This document shows positions 23,364 through 31,004 of a DNA stretch of 41,543 bases, piece after piece. The DNA is from Methylobacterium sp. J-048 (lineage in GTDB: Bacteria > Pseudomonadota > Alphaproteobacteria > Rhizobiales > Beijerinckiaceae). The position numbers were made by a program, and so were the translations under genes. The DNA lies in assembly GCF_022829515.1 (NCBI RefSeq), contig NZ_JAKSYL010000230.1:1-41543 (forward strand), in the 5' to 3' direction. The notes under the pieces were generated by a model that saw nothing but the letters and a program-made list of their open reading frames with translations, was not told where the DNA came from and did no database searches. Positions within the stretch are counted from its first letter, which is position 1; the number at the start of each line of letters is the position of its first letter.

Positions 23364-23462
23364 ATGGCAATGAAATCCTTCTCGTACCTGATGATTGGCG
23401 TCTTCGCCTCCGGTCTCGTCATGACCCTTCTGGGCTCCGTCGGCCTCTTCGCCGGGAGCTGA
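23364..23462 (+). CDS. Possible 32-aa single-pass membrane microprotein
   Basis: The frame encodes MAMKSFSYLMIGVFASGLVM and 12 further residues ending in GLFAGS, essentially one hydrophobic helix with a basic N-terminus. There is no good ribosome binding site, and a second ATG occurs two codons later. It is convergent with the phosphoesterase gene. It could be a real small membrane protein of a type common in Methylobacterium, or chance. Confidence 0.35.
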   Translation: MAMKSFSYLMIGVFASGLVMTLLGSVGLFAGS

Positions 23463-23490
23463 ACAGCGGCGCCGGCGTGACCTCCTGCGG

Positions 23491-24306
23491 TCATGCCGGC
23501 GCTGCATCGACCCAGGCGTCACCGTCCCACAGCCGGACCCGGACGGTGGCGCAGCCGTCTGCGATGGTGATGCGGTTGTAGGCGTTGGGCTCGTTGCCCC
23601 GCAGCCGCGTCGAGGTCGCCGAGCCGGCCTGGACCGCCAGAAGTCGCCCCGGACGAGACCGGATCGAGCCCCGGTCCAGCGTTTCGGGGGGCGATCCCTC
23701 CGCTTCCGCGTAGCGCGCGTAGTGCCGATGCAGGTGGCCGGCGAGCGTGAGGCCGACGCCGCACCGGGCAAACGCCGCCAGGGCCCGGTCGGCGCGCCCG
23801 ACCAGGCGGGCCTCCTCATCCCAGGGCGGCGGCAGGAACGGGTGGTGGCCGACCACGATCTTGAACAGGTGGGCCGGCATCGCCGAAAGCCGCGACTCCG
23901 CCCGGGCGATCTGACTGCGGCGGATCACGCCGTGCGACCAGTCCGGCTCCGGCGCCCAGCGCCGCACCGTGTTCAGGCAGACGATCCCGATTTCGGTATC
24001 CTGGAAGCACGGCTCGGTATCCGGAGCGATCGCGCGCCGGTAGCGCGTGAACGGATGCACGAAGCGCTGCACCAGCCGGAACGGCGAGATGTCGTGGTTG
24101 CCCGGCACGCCGATCCAGGGCGGCGCCAGGCGGTCGAGGAAAGCCCGGGCCTGCGCGAATTCCCACGGCCGCGCCGCCATGGTGAAATCCCCCGAGGCGA
24201 CGATCAGGTCCGGCGCGTCGGCGTTCAGCTCGTCGACCAGGGCCTCCACCACGGCCGGGTCGGTGCGGCCGAAATGCAGGTCGGAGATGTGGCTGATCCG
24301 CCTCAC
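23491..24306 (-). CDS. Calcineurin-like metallophosphoesterase
   Basis: The 271-aa product carries the complete five-block phosphoesterase signature: SDLHFG, ASGDFT, GVPGNHD, VVGHHPFLPPP and TLAGHLHRHYA, providing the Asp/His/Asn ligands for a two-metal centre. This architecture is shared by cyclic-nucleotide and lipid phosphoesterases, so the substrate is open. It starts at GTG 24306, overlapping the diacylglycerol-kinase-like gene's stop by GTGA; coupling to a lipid kinase hints at phospholipid or lipid-phosphate turnover, which is inference. Confidence 0.9.
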   Translation of the reverse strand: MRRISHISDLHFGRTDPAVVEALVDELNADAPDLIVASGDFTMAARPWEFAQARAFLDRLAPPWIGVPGNHDISPFRLVQRFVHPFTRYRRAIAPDTEPCFQDTEIGIVCLNTVRRWAPEPDWSHGVIRRSQIARAESRLSAMPAHLFKIVVGHHPFLPPPWDEEARLVGRADRALAAFARCGVGLTLAGHLHRHYARYAEAEGSPPETLDRGSIRSRPGRLLAVQAGSATSTRLRGNEPNAYNRITIADGCATVRVRLWDGDAWVDAAPA

Positions 24307-25205
24307 GGCTGCGCGCTCGACCGCGGCACGATCACGGTCAGCGCCTGCCGGTGGATCCGGTAGCGCAACGGGGCCGGGATCAGCGCCACCTCGCCGTCGT
24401 TCATCACCCGCAGCGCCCGGGTCTTGGATGCGATGGTCAGGTTTGCCGCCGGCAGCCGCTCCACGTCCGGCAGCTGCCGCCAGTCGCCCAGGGCGAAGCC
24501 GAGGGCGAGACGCAGCGTCCGCGCCAGCGAGAGATGCGCCAGGACGTAGAGCGTGAGCCGTCCGGCATCGATCGGCGCCCGCACCAGCACGTGGCCCGGC
24601 CGCTCGACGTAATCGCCGATGACCACTGCCAGCAGCCGGAAGCGCCAGGTCCGCGGCACGCCGTCGATCGTGCCGGTCACGGTCAGCCGCGGATACCGGC
24701 CGAGATGGCGCAGCACCCCCAGGATCCAGCGTAGCAGCGTGCGCAGGCCGAGATGCCGGCGATGCGCCTCCCGGTGCCGCGTCACCCGGGCCGGCAGGCC
24801 GAGCACCGAGTTGATCAGGAACGTGCGGCCATTGACCTCACCGACATCGATCCGGCGTTGCACGCCGGCGGCCAGGTTCACGATCGCCCCGTCGAGATCG
24901 AGCGGCACGCCGAGATCCCGGGCCAGAAAATTCATCGTGCCGAGCGGCAGGATTCCGAGCGGCGTCGTCTTGCCGACGAGCGCGGCGGCGGCACAGGCGA
25001 TGGTGCCGTCGCCGCCCGCCACCACCAGGGCGTCGATCTCGGGCTCCGACGCGGCGGCGGCGATCCGCACCGGCAGGGGCGCCCCGCGATCGGCCTCACC
25101 CAGGGGCTCGATCCCGGCCGCAACGAGCTTCGCCCGGATCATCTCCGGCGTCGTGCCGGACGCCACTGCCCGGGAGGCACCGTTGATGACGAGTGCGATG
25201 CGCAT
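24303..25205 (-). CDS. Diacylglycerol/lipid kinase family protein (DagK/YegS-like)
   Basis: The 300-aa product has the DAGK catalytic fold: MRIALVINGASRAVASGTTP, the ATP-binding VVAGGDGTIACAAAAL, and LGILPLGTMNFLARDLGVPL, followed by the beta-rich C-terminal domain ending MNDGEVALIPAPLRYRIHRQ. These soluble kinases phosphorylate diacylglycerol or related lipids at the membrane surface. GGGAGGG precedes two in-frame ATGs, 25217 and 25205; the latter has the more workable 12-nt spacing and fits the family start. It is coupled to the metallophosphoesterase gene. Confidence 0.88.
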   Translation of the reverse strand: MRIALVINGASRAVASGTTPEMIRAKLVAAGIEPLGEADRGAPLPVRIAAAASEPEIDALVVAGGDGTIACAAAALVGKTTPLGILPLGTMNFLARDLGVPLDLDGAIVNLAAGVQRRIDVGEVNGRTFLINSVLGLPARVTRHREAHRRHLGLRTLLRWILGVLRHLGRYPRLTVTGTIDGVPRTWRFRLLAVVIGDYVERPGHVLVRAPIDAGRLTLYVLAHLSLARTLRLALGFALGDWRQLPDVERLPAANLTIASKTRALRVMNDGEVALIPAPLRYRIHRQALTVIVPRSSAQP

Positions 25206-25373
25206 GGATTCGGGCATCCCTCCCAATGACGGGCCCCGCTCCTCTGCCAAAGCTGCACGTCGTTCGCGTGTCGGTGGGAAATCGTCCCCGTGATCCCCGG
25301 CCGGATCGCCGACCGCCCCTCGACGCCGCTCCCGCGGCTGACGTAGAAGCCTCGCGGGTTCGGGTGATGCGGT

Positions 25374-26114
25374 ATGGAGCCGGAGATCGAGATGCCGGAA
25401 GCGACGCCGTTTCGCCGTATCCTCCTCAAGCTGTCGGGCGAGGCCCTGGCCGCCCCGGACGGCTACTGGCTGCATCCGCCGACCCTGGCGGCGCTCGCCG
25501 AGGACATCGCCCGCACCATCGAGTCCGGGGCCGAGATCGCTATCGTGGTCGGCGGCGGCAACATGATCCGGGGCGCCCGCATCTCGGCGGCCGGCTGGAT
25601 CGACCGCGCCACCGGTGATTCCCTGGGCATGATGGCCACGGTGATGAACTCGCTGGCGATCGAGACCGCGCTCAACGCTGCCGGCGTGCCGGCGCGGACC
25701 ATGTCGGCGGTGTCGATGCCGACGATCTGCGAGACCTACGCCCGCCAGCCGGCCCTGCACCATCTCGACAAGGGCCAGGTGGTGGTTTTGGCCGGCGGGA
25801 CCGGCAACCCGTTCTTCACCACCGACACCGCCGCGGTGCTGCGCGCCGCCGAGCTGCGCTGCGACGCCGTGCTCAAGGCCACGCAGGTGGACGGCGTCTA
25901 CTCGGCCGACCCGAAGAAGGACCCGAGCGCCACGCGCTACGACCGCCTGACCCATGACGAGGCGATCGCCCGCGACCTCAAGGTGATGGACACCGCGGCC
26001 TTCGCGCTCGCTCGCGAGAGCCGGCTGTCGATCGTCGTCGGCTCCCTGCATCCGCCGAGCTCGATCGCCAAGATCCTGTCCGGCGAGGCGCCCTCGACCC
26101 TCGTGGCGCCCTGA
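25374..26114 (+). CDS. pyrH: Uridylate kinase
   Basis: PyrH is the hexameric bacterial UMP kinase, making UDP for nucleotide and sugar-nucleotide pools. The 246-aa product has RRILLKLSGEAL, the glycine loop VVGGGNMIRGA, the regulatory/UMP region MMATVMNSLAIETALNAAG, and FTTDTAAVLRAAEL with KATQVDGVYSADPKKDPSAT. An in-frame ATG at 25392 would shorten it by 6 residues. It heads the pyrH-frr-cdsA-dxr run and is normally linked to rpsB-tsf; here a 2.6-kb segment separates them. Confidence 0.96.
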   Translation: MEPEIEMPEATPFRRILLKLSGEALAAPDGYWLHPPTLAALAEDIARTIESGAEIAIVVGGGNMIRGARISAAGWIDRATGDSLGMMATVMNSLAIETALNAAGVPARTMSAVSMPTICETYARQPALHHLDKGQVVVLAGGTGNPFFTTDTAAVLRAAELRCDAVLKATQVDGVYSADPKKDPSATRYDRLTHDEAIARDLKVMDTAAFALARESRLSIVVGSLHPPSSIAKILSGEAPSTLVAP

Positions 26115-26219
26115 CCCGGCAGCCCTAGCGGTTTGCGGCACCGGGAAAATTCCGCCATTGAGGCCGCGACTGCCCGTACCGGGCGAGAAGACAACGTCAG
26201 ACGTGTCGGGACGACCATC

Positions 26220-26783
26220 ATGGCCACACCGGAATTCGACCTCAACGACATCAAGCGCCGGATGCAGGGCGCGGTCGCGTCGCTCTCCAAGGATCTCGGA
26301 TCCCTGCGCACCGGCCGGGCCACGCCGTCGCTGCTCGACCCGATCCAGGTCGACGCCTACGGCTCGTCGATGCCGATGGCGCAGGTCGCCACCGTGAGCG
26401 TGCCGGAGCCGCGGCTCCTGTCGATCTCGGTCTGGGACCGCAGCATGGTCACCGCCGTCGAGAAGGCGATCCGCGAATCCGATCTCGGCCTCAACCCGCA
26501 GACCGAGGGCCAGACCATCCGGCTGCGCATCCCCGAGATGAACGAGCAGCGCCGCAAGGAGATGGTCAAGGTCGCCCATAAGTACACCGAGGAGGCGCGC
26601 GTCGCCGTGCGCCATGTCCGCCGGGACGGGCTCGACCACCTCAAGAAGCTCCTGAAGGACAGCGCCATCTCGGAGGACGACGAGAAGCGCCAGGCCGCCG
26701 ACGTGCAGAAGGCGACCGACCAGTTCATCGCCGAAGTCGACGGCGTGCTGGCCGCCAAGGAAAAGGAGATCATGCACGTCTGA
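26220..26783 (+). CDS. frr: Ribosome recycling factor
   Basis: RRF splits post-termination ribosomes with EF-G. The 187-aa product has DLNDIKRRMQGAVASLSKDL, LRTGRATPSLLDPIQVDAYG, DRSMVTAVEKAIRESDLGLN and EARVAVRHVRRDGLDHLKK, the whole RRF signature, and normal length. ATG 26220 (MATPEFDL) is the homologous start; the upstream open frame from 26133 is not. Directly after it comes cdsA, without the uppS gene usually found in between. Confidence 0.97.
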   Translation: MATPEFDLNDIKRRMQGAVASLSKDLGSLRTGRATPSLLDPIQVDAYGSSMPMAQVATVSVPEPRLLSISVWDRSMVTAVEKAIRESDLGLNPQTEGQTIRLRIPEMNEQRRKEMVKVAHKYTEEARVAVRHVRRDGLDHLKKLLKDSAISEDDEKRQAADVQKATDQFIAEVDGVLAAKEKEIMHV

Positions 26784-26802
26784 GGCGCAGGCCGAGACGC
26801 GC

Positions 26803-27651
26803 GTGACCTCCACCGCCACCCCGGCCGCACGCCCCTCCGGGCGGCGCGAGCTCTGGCTGCGCGTCGCCTCGGGCGTCGTGCTCGCCCCGGCGATCCTCGC
26901 GGCCCTGGTCTACGGTGGCTGGCCGTTCGCCGGGATCTGGCTCGCCGCCGGCATCATCGGCTTCGCCGAATGGATGGTGATGAGCCGGACCGAGCCCCGC
27001 GAGGTGCTGATCGCCCTGGGCGCGGCGACTCTGGCCGCCCTGCTGCTGTGCCAGCGCGGCGGCGCGCCCGCGCTCGCCTGCATCGCCGTCCTGCTCCTGG
27101 GGGCCGCGGCCTGCGCCACGGTGGCGCGCACCGGCTTCGGCCGGGTGCGGGCGCTCGCCGGGGTGCTCGGGGCGGCCGCGATCGCGTCGGTGCCGGTCGC
27201 CCTGCGCGACGATCCCGGGATCGGCCTGATCGGGCCGGCCTGGATGTTCGCCGTGGTCTGGTCCACCGACATCGCCGCCTATTTCGCCGGTCGGAAGATC
27301 GGCGGCCCGAAGCTCATGCCCCGGGTCTCGCCCAACAAGACCTGGTCGGGCGCCATTGGGGGGCTGATCGGTGCGGTCGCGGCCGGGTCGTTGGTGGCGG
27401 TGGCCGCCGACCTGGACCTGCCGAGCGCCGCCTCCCTGCCGGTGGTGGCAGGCGTCAGCGCCCTGGCCTCCGTGCTGAGCCAGGCCGGCGACCTGGTCGA
27501 ATCCGGCCTGAAGCGCCGCTACGGCGTGAAGGATTCGAGCAAGATCATCCCGGGCCATGGCGGCGTCATGGACCGGCTCGACGGATTTTTTGCGGTCGCC
27601 GTGTTGGCCGGGCTCTATCTCGCCGTACGCGGGAGCGGTCTGATCCCATGA
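26803..27651 (+). CDS. cdsA: Phosphatidate cytidylyltransferase CdsA
   Basis: CdsA makes CDP-diacylglycerol from phosphatidic acid and CTP, the branch point of phospholipid synthesis. The 282-aa product has about eight hydrophobic helices, the segment TDIAAYFAGRKIGGPKLMPR, VSPNKTWSGAIGG, and the family signature SQAGDLVESGLKRRYGVKDS followed by IIPGHGGVMDRLDG. It starts at GTG 26803, 19 nt after frr. The gap to dxr is 33 bp, so frr-cdsA-dxr are probably one transcript. Confidence 0.95.
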   Translation: MTSTATPAARPSGRRELWLRVASGVVLAPAILAALVYGGWPFAGIWLAAGIIGFAEWMVMSRTEPREVLIALGAATLAALLLCQRGGAPALACIAVLLLGAAACATVARTGFGRVRALAGVLGAAAIASVPVALRDDPGIGLIGPAWMFAVVWSTDIAAYFAGRKIGGPKLMPRVSPNKTWSGAIGGLIGAVAAGSLVAVAADLDLPSAASLPVVAGVSALASVLSQAGDLVESGLKRRYGVKDSSKIIPGHGGVMDRLDGFFAVAVLAGLYLAVRGSGLIP

Positions 27652-27684
27652 TTCCGATCCCATGACGATGAGGGAGTTTCACCC

Positions 27685-28863
27685 GTGACCCAGATCGTCA
27701 CCATCTTCGGCGCCACCGGCTCGATCGGTCGCTCCACCGCCGATCTGCTCGCCCAGCACCCGGACCGCTTCCGCACCGGCGCCGTGGTCGGCGGCCGCGA
27801 CGCGGTCGCGCTGGCGAAAGTCGCGCGCGAGCTCGGTGCCACCTTCGCGGCGCTCGCCGACGAGACCGCCGGCCCGGCTTTGGCCGAGGCGCTCTCCGGC
27901 AGCGGCATCGCCAACGGGGCCGGGGAGGGCGCCGTGATGGAGGCGGCCGCCCGCGACGCCGACATCGTGGTCGCTGCGGTGAGCGGTGCGGCGGGTCTGA
28001 AATCCACCCACGCCGCGCTCCGGCTCGGCCGCACGGTCGCGCTCGCCAACAAGGAGAGCCTGGTCTGCGCCGGCGACGCCTTCATGCGCGACGCGGTGCG
28101 CTACGGCGCCACGATCCTGCCGATGGATTCCGAGCACGATGCGCTCAGCCAGGCGCTGGCCGGCCGGCCACTGGCGGACGTCCGCACCATGATGATCACC
28201 GCCTCGGGCGGCCCGTTCCGGACCTGGACCCGCGAGCGGATCGCCGCCGCCTCCGCCACCGAGGCCGCGGCCCATCCGACCTGGTCGATGGGCATGAAGA
28301 TCAACATCGATTCGGCCAGCCTGATGAACAAGGGCCTCGAGCTGATCGAGGCGCACCACCTGTTCGGCATCGAGCCCGGGCGCCTGGACGTGGTCGTCCA
28401 CCCGCAATCGGTGATCCACGGCCTGGTCTACTGGCTCGACGGCGCCGTCACCGCGGAGCTGGCCCTGCCGGACATGCGCGTGCCGATCTCGCATTGCCTC
28501 GGGCTCGGTGACCGCCTGACCATTGCCCGGGGCCGGCCCCTGGACCTGGTGAAGCTCAGTTCACTGACCTTCGAGGCCGCGGACGAGGAACGGTTCCCGT
28601 GCCTGCGCATCGGCCGGGCGGCGCTCGCGGCGGGTGGCGCCGCGCCGACCGTGATGAACGCGGCCAACGAGATCGCGGTGGCGGCCTTCATCGCCGGCCG
28701 GATCGGCTTCTACGGGATCAGCGACCTGGTCGAGCGCGCCTGCGAGCAATTCGCCGGCGCGTACCGGACGGCGCCGGTCGACGTGGACGAGGCGCTGGCC
28801 ATCGACGCCCATGTCCGGGTCTGGAGCGCCGAGGCCCTGCCGGAGCTGCGCGCGGCGGGCTGA
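27685..28863 (+). CDS. dxr: 1-deoxy-D-xylulose-5-phosphate reductoisomerase
   Basis: Dxr converts DXP to 2-C-methyl-D-erythritol 4-phosphate with NADPH, the committed step of the MEP isoprenoid route. The 392-aa product has the NADPH loop FGATGSIGRSTADL, LANKESLVCAGD, the metal-binding MDSEHDALSQAL, ITASGGPFRTW and MGMKINIDSASLMNKGLELI. The start is GTG 27685 with AGGGAG 8 nt upstream. It is normally followed by rseP; here a repeat and an efflux module come next. Confidence 0.97.
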   Translation: MTQIVTIFGATGSIGRSTADLLAQHPDRFRTGAVVGGRDAVALAKVARELGATFAALADETAGPALAEALSGSGIANGAGEGAVMEAAARDADIVVAAVSGAAGLKSTHAALRLGRTVALANKESLVCAGDAFMRDAVRYGATILPMDSEHDALSQALAGRPLADVRTMMITASGGPFRTWTRERIAAASATEAAAHPTWSMGMKINIDSASLMNKGLELIEAHHLFGIEPGRLDVVVHPQSVIHGLVYWLDGAVTAELALPDMRVPISHCLGLGDRLTIARGRPLDLVKLSSLTFEAADEERFPCLRIGRAALAAGGAAPTVMNAANEIAVAAFIAGRIGFYGISDLVERACEQFAGAYRTAPVDVDEALAIDAHVRVWSAEALPELRAAG

Positions 28864-28871
28864 GGGAGCGC

Positions 28872-28977
28872 CTAGAGCCGTGCCCGACCACGTTGGGTCG
28901 GGTCACGCCTCTAAGCTCTTGTTTTGACGCGCTCGCTTGCGCCGAACCGGTATCCACTTCGGCGGCGAGCGCTCTAG
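28872..28977. repeat. 106-bp composite palindromic repeat after dxr (includes copy 2 of the 51-bp element)
   Basis: The element is bounded by CTAGAGC (28872-28878) and GCTCTAG (28971-28977). Its left half holds a 7-bp hairpin (CCCGACC at 28883-28889 with GGTCGGG at 28896-28902); its right half, 28927-28977, is the 51-bp sequence also at 7346-7396, with two mismatches. The right end provides the TAG stop codon of the convergent tetR-like gene. The arrangement looks like a mosaic of two REP-type units. Confidence 0.8.
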
Positions 28978-29612
28978 CGACCCGCCCCATAACCAGCCAA
29001 AAACACCCGCACCGCCTCCGCGACCTGAAACTTTTTCCGGGCTTCGTCGGCCATGCCGCCAGCGGCGAACAGGAGGCGTGTCAGAAGCCCCGCCAGGCAG
29101 AGATGCAGGAAGTGCTGCGCGGCGAGCGTGGTGTCGGTGACGCGGAGCCGGCCGCCCTGCACCTGCACGTCGAGATAGGCCGCCAGCCGCGCGACCCCGC
29201 AGGCCGGCCCGGCCTCGTAATAGACCTGCCCGAAATGCGGGAACTTCTCGCAGACCCCGATCACCATGCGATGCACCGAGATATGCTCCGGCTTGGACAT
29301 CTCGGCCAGGAAGCTCAGGCCTAGGCGCGTCAGCACGGCTGGAATGTCCGTGTCGGCCGGGTCGAAGGTGAATAGGGTCTCGGCCAGGCTGGACTTCTCC
29401 AGGACGATCAGGGCCTCGAACAGCGCCTCCTTGCTGTCGAAGTAGACGTAGAGCGTGCCTTTGGAGACGCCCGCGGCCCGGGCGATCTCACCCATGCTGG
29501 CCCCGTCGAACCCGGACGCCAGGAACACGCGGCGCGCGCCGTCGAGGATCTGCCGCCGCTTGTCGCTCTCGACCTGCGACGATCCCCGTTCAAGCACCAC
29601 GCCCTGAACCAT
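28974..29612 (-). CDS. TetR/AcrR-family transcriptional repressor of the adjacent efflux operon
   Basis: The 212-aa product has a TetR N-terminal helix-turn-helix domain, RRQILDGARRVFLASGFDGA followed by SMGEIARAAGVSKGTLYVYF and DSKEALFEALI, and a ligand-binding C-terminal domain with no catalytic motif. ATG 29612 is preceded by GCAGGGTG; a GTG at 29615 would add one residue. It is divergent from the hlyD-emrB genes and 33 bp from the first of two palindromic operators, so it likely represses both directions until an inducer binds. Its stop codon lies inside the 106-bp repeat. Confidence 0.9.
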   Translation of the reverse strand: MVQGVVLERGSSQVESDKRRQILDGARRVFLASGFDGASMGEIARAAGVSKGTLYVYFDSKEALFEALIVLEKSSLAETLFTFDPADTDIPAVLTRLGLSFLAEMSKPEHISVHRMVIGVCEKFPHFGQVYYEAGPACGVARLAAYLDVQVQGGRLRVTDTTLAAQHFLHLCLAGLLTRLLFAAGGMADEARKKFQVAEAVRVFLAGYGAGR

Positions 29613-29644
29613 CACCCTGCTCCGCGTCCGAGACGCCGCTCTGC

Positions 29645-29665
29645 TTGACCGAACCGTTCGGTCAA
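29645..29665. promoter_or_regulatory. TetR operator 1 (perfect palindrome)
   Basis: The half-site TTGACCGAAC and its exact reverse complement flank one central C, giving 10-bp arms. It lies 33 bp upstream of the tetR-like ATG. TTGACC within it, with TAGCCT 17 bp downstream, could be the -35/-10 pair of a rightward promoter for the efflux genes, in which case the repressor would cover the -35 box. Confidence 0.8.
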
Positions 29666-29713
29666 TCTAGCCTGACGTTAGATCGGGTGTGCGTCAAGGC
29701 ACGTCCGAATCAT

Positions 29714-29732
29714 TGACCGAACGGTTCGGTCA
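29714..29732. promoter_or_regulatory. TetR operator 2 (perfect palindrome)
   Basis: TGACCGAAC and its reverse complement flank one central G (9-bp arms); the sequence equals operator 1 except for the central base and the outermost pair. The centre is 68 bp from that of operator 1, and it ends 19 bp before the hlyD ATG. Binding here would block transcription or initiation close to the hlyD start. Confidence 0.8.
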
Positions 29733-29751
29733 TGAGGCTAGAGGCGCTGAG

Positions 29752-30996
29752 ATGTCCCTTCGCGAGGATGGCGACCGGTCCGCTGCCGGCATCGAGGTTG
29801 CGGATGACGAGCGCGCCGAGGGTCAGGCTCCGACGCCCGCGGCCCCGCGTGCGGCCGACGTCCCTCAGACGACTGCCTCGTCAGCTCCCGGAGCCGCTCC
29901 GGCCCAAAAACGTCCGCTCAAGAGGGTACTGCTCCTCGGACTTCTGACGGCCGCCATCGGTGGCGGCGCTTACGAAGGCTGGCACTGGTGGAGCGTCGGG
30001 CGGTTCTTCGTCTCGACCGACGACGCCTACGTGCAAGCCGACATCTCGATCCTGGCCGCGAAAGTCTCCGGCTACCTGGAATCGGTCCCGGTGGTGAATG
30101 GCGTCTCGGTCAAGAAGGGCGACGTGATCGCCAAGCTCGACGACGGCGATTACCGCCTCGCGCTCCAGGCCGCGCAGGACAAGCTCGCTACGCAGGAGAG
30201 CACGATCGTGCGGATCGGCCGGCAGGTCGAGGCCGCGCAGGCGCAGGTCGCCCAGGCCGCCGCGCAGATCGACGCGACCCGTGCCGACGCCGTGCGCGCC
30301 CAGGCCGATTTCACCCGGGCGACCCAGATGCAGGCGGATTACGTCGCCAAGTCCCGGATCGACCAGGCTCGCGCCGACCGGGACCGGACCGAGGCCTCGG
30401 TGAAGGGCATGGAGGCCGGCCTGCTGGCGGCCCGCGCGAATGTCGACGTGCTCCAGGCCCAGAAGCGCGAGGCCGAGCGCCTGTCGGCCGAGCTGCGCAC
30501 CGCCGTCGACCGCGCCCGGCGCGACCTCGACTTCACGGTGATCCGCGCGCCCTTCGACGGCGTGGTCGGCAACAAGGCGGTCGAGGCCGGGGCCTACGTG
30601 GCGCCCGGCACCCGGGTCGCCGCGCTGGTGCCGCTCCAGAGCGTGCGCATCGACGCGAACTTCAAGGAGACGCAGGTCCAGCGCATGCGCCCGGGCCAGC
30701 CGGTGATCGTGACCGTGGATGCCTATCCGGATCGCGAGATCGAGGGCGTGGTCGAATCGTTCTCGCCGGCCTCCGGCTCGGTGTTCAGCCTGCTGCCGCC
30801 GGACAACGCCACCGGCAACTTCACCAAGATCGTCCAGCGCCTGCCGGTGCGGGTGCGCGTGCCCGAGGCGGTCGCCCGCGAGGGCCTGCTGCGGCCCGGC
30901 CTCTCGGTGGAGGTGCGCGTCGATACCCGCGCCGGCACCGACCGGTCGGTCCTCGACCACGCCGAGAACCGGCGGTTCGACGCCGCGAGCCGCTGA
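29752..30996 (+). CDS. HlyD/EmrA-family membrane fusion protein
   Basis: This periplasmic adaptor bridges an inner-membrane exporter to an outer-membrane channel. The 414-aa product has a disordered N-terminus, one membrane anchor (VLLLGLLTAAIGGGAYEGW, about residues 61-80), the biotinyl-lipoyl half STDDAYVQADISILAAKVSG, a long alpha-hairpin coiled coil (residues about 140-265, rich in Ala/Gln/Arg), and the second lipoyl half DFTVIRAPFDGVVGNKAVEA. It is typical of the EmrA partner of DHA2 exporters. ATG 29752 has GAGG 7 nt upstream. The next gene encodes the exporter. Confidence 0.92.
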   Translation: MSLREDGDRSAAGIEVADDERAEGQAPTPAAPRAADVPQTTASSAPGAAPAQKRPLKRVLLLGLLTAAIGGGAYEGWHWWSVGRFFVSTDDAYVQADISILAAKVSGYLESVPVVNGVSVKKGDVIAKLDDGDYRLALQAAQDKLATQESTIVRIGRQVEAAQAQVAQAAAQIDATRADAVRAQADFTRATQMQADYVAKSRIDQARADRDRTEASVKGMEAGLLAARANVDVLQAQKREAERLSAELRTAVDRARRDLDFTVIRAPFDGVVGNKAVEAGAYVAPGTRVAALVPLQSVRIDANFKETQVQRMRPGQPVIVTVDAYPDREIEGVVESFSPASGSVFSLLPPDNATGNFTKIVQRLPVRVRVPEAVAREGLLRPGLSVEVRVDTRAGTDRSVLDHAENRRFDAASR

Positions 30997-31004
30997 GCCC
31001 GTCC

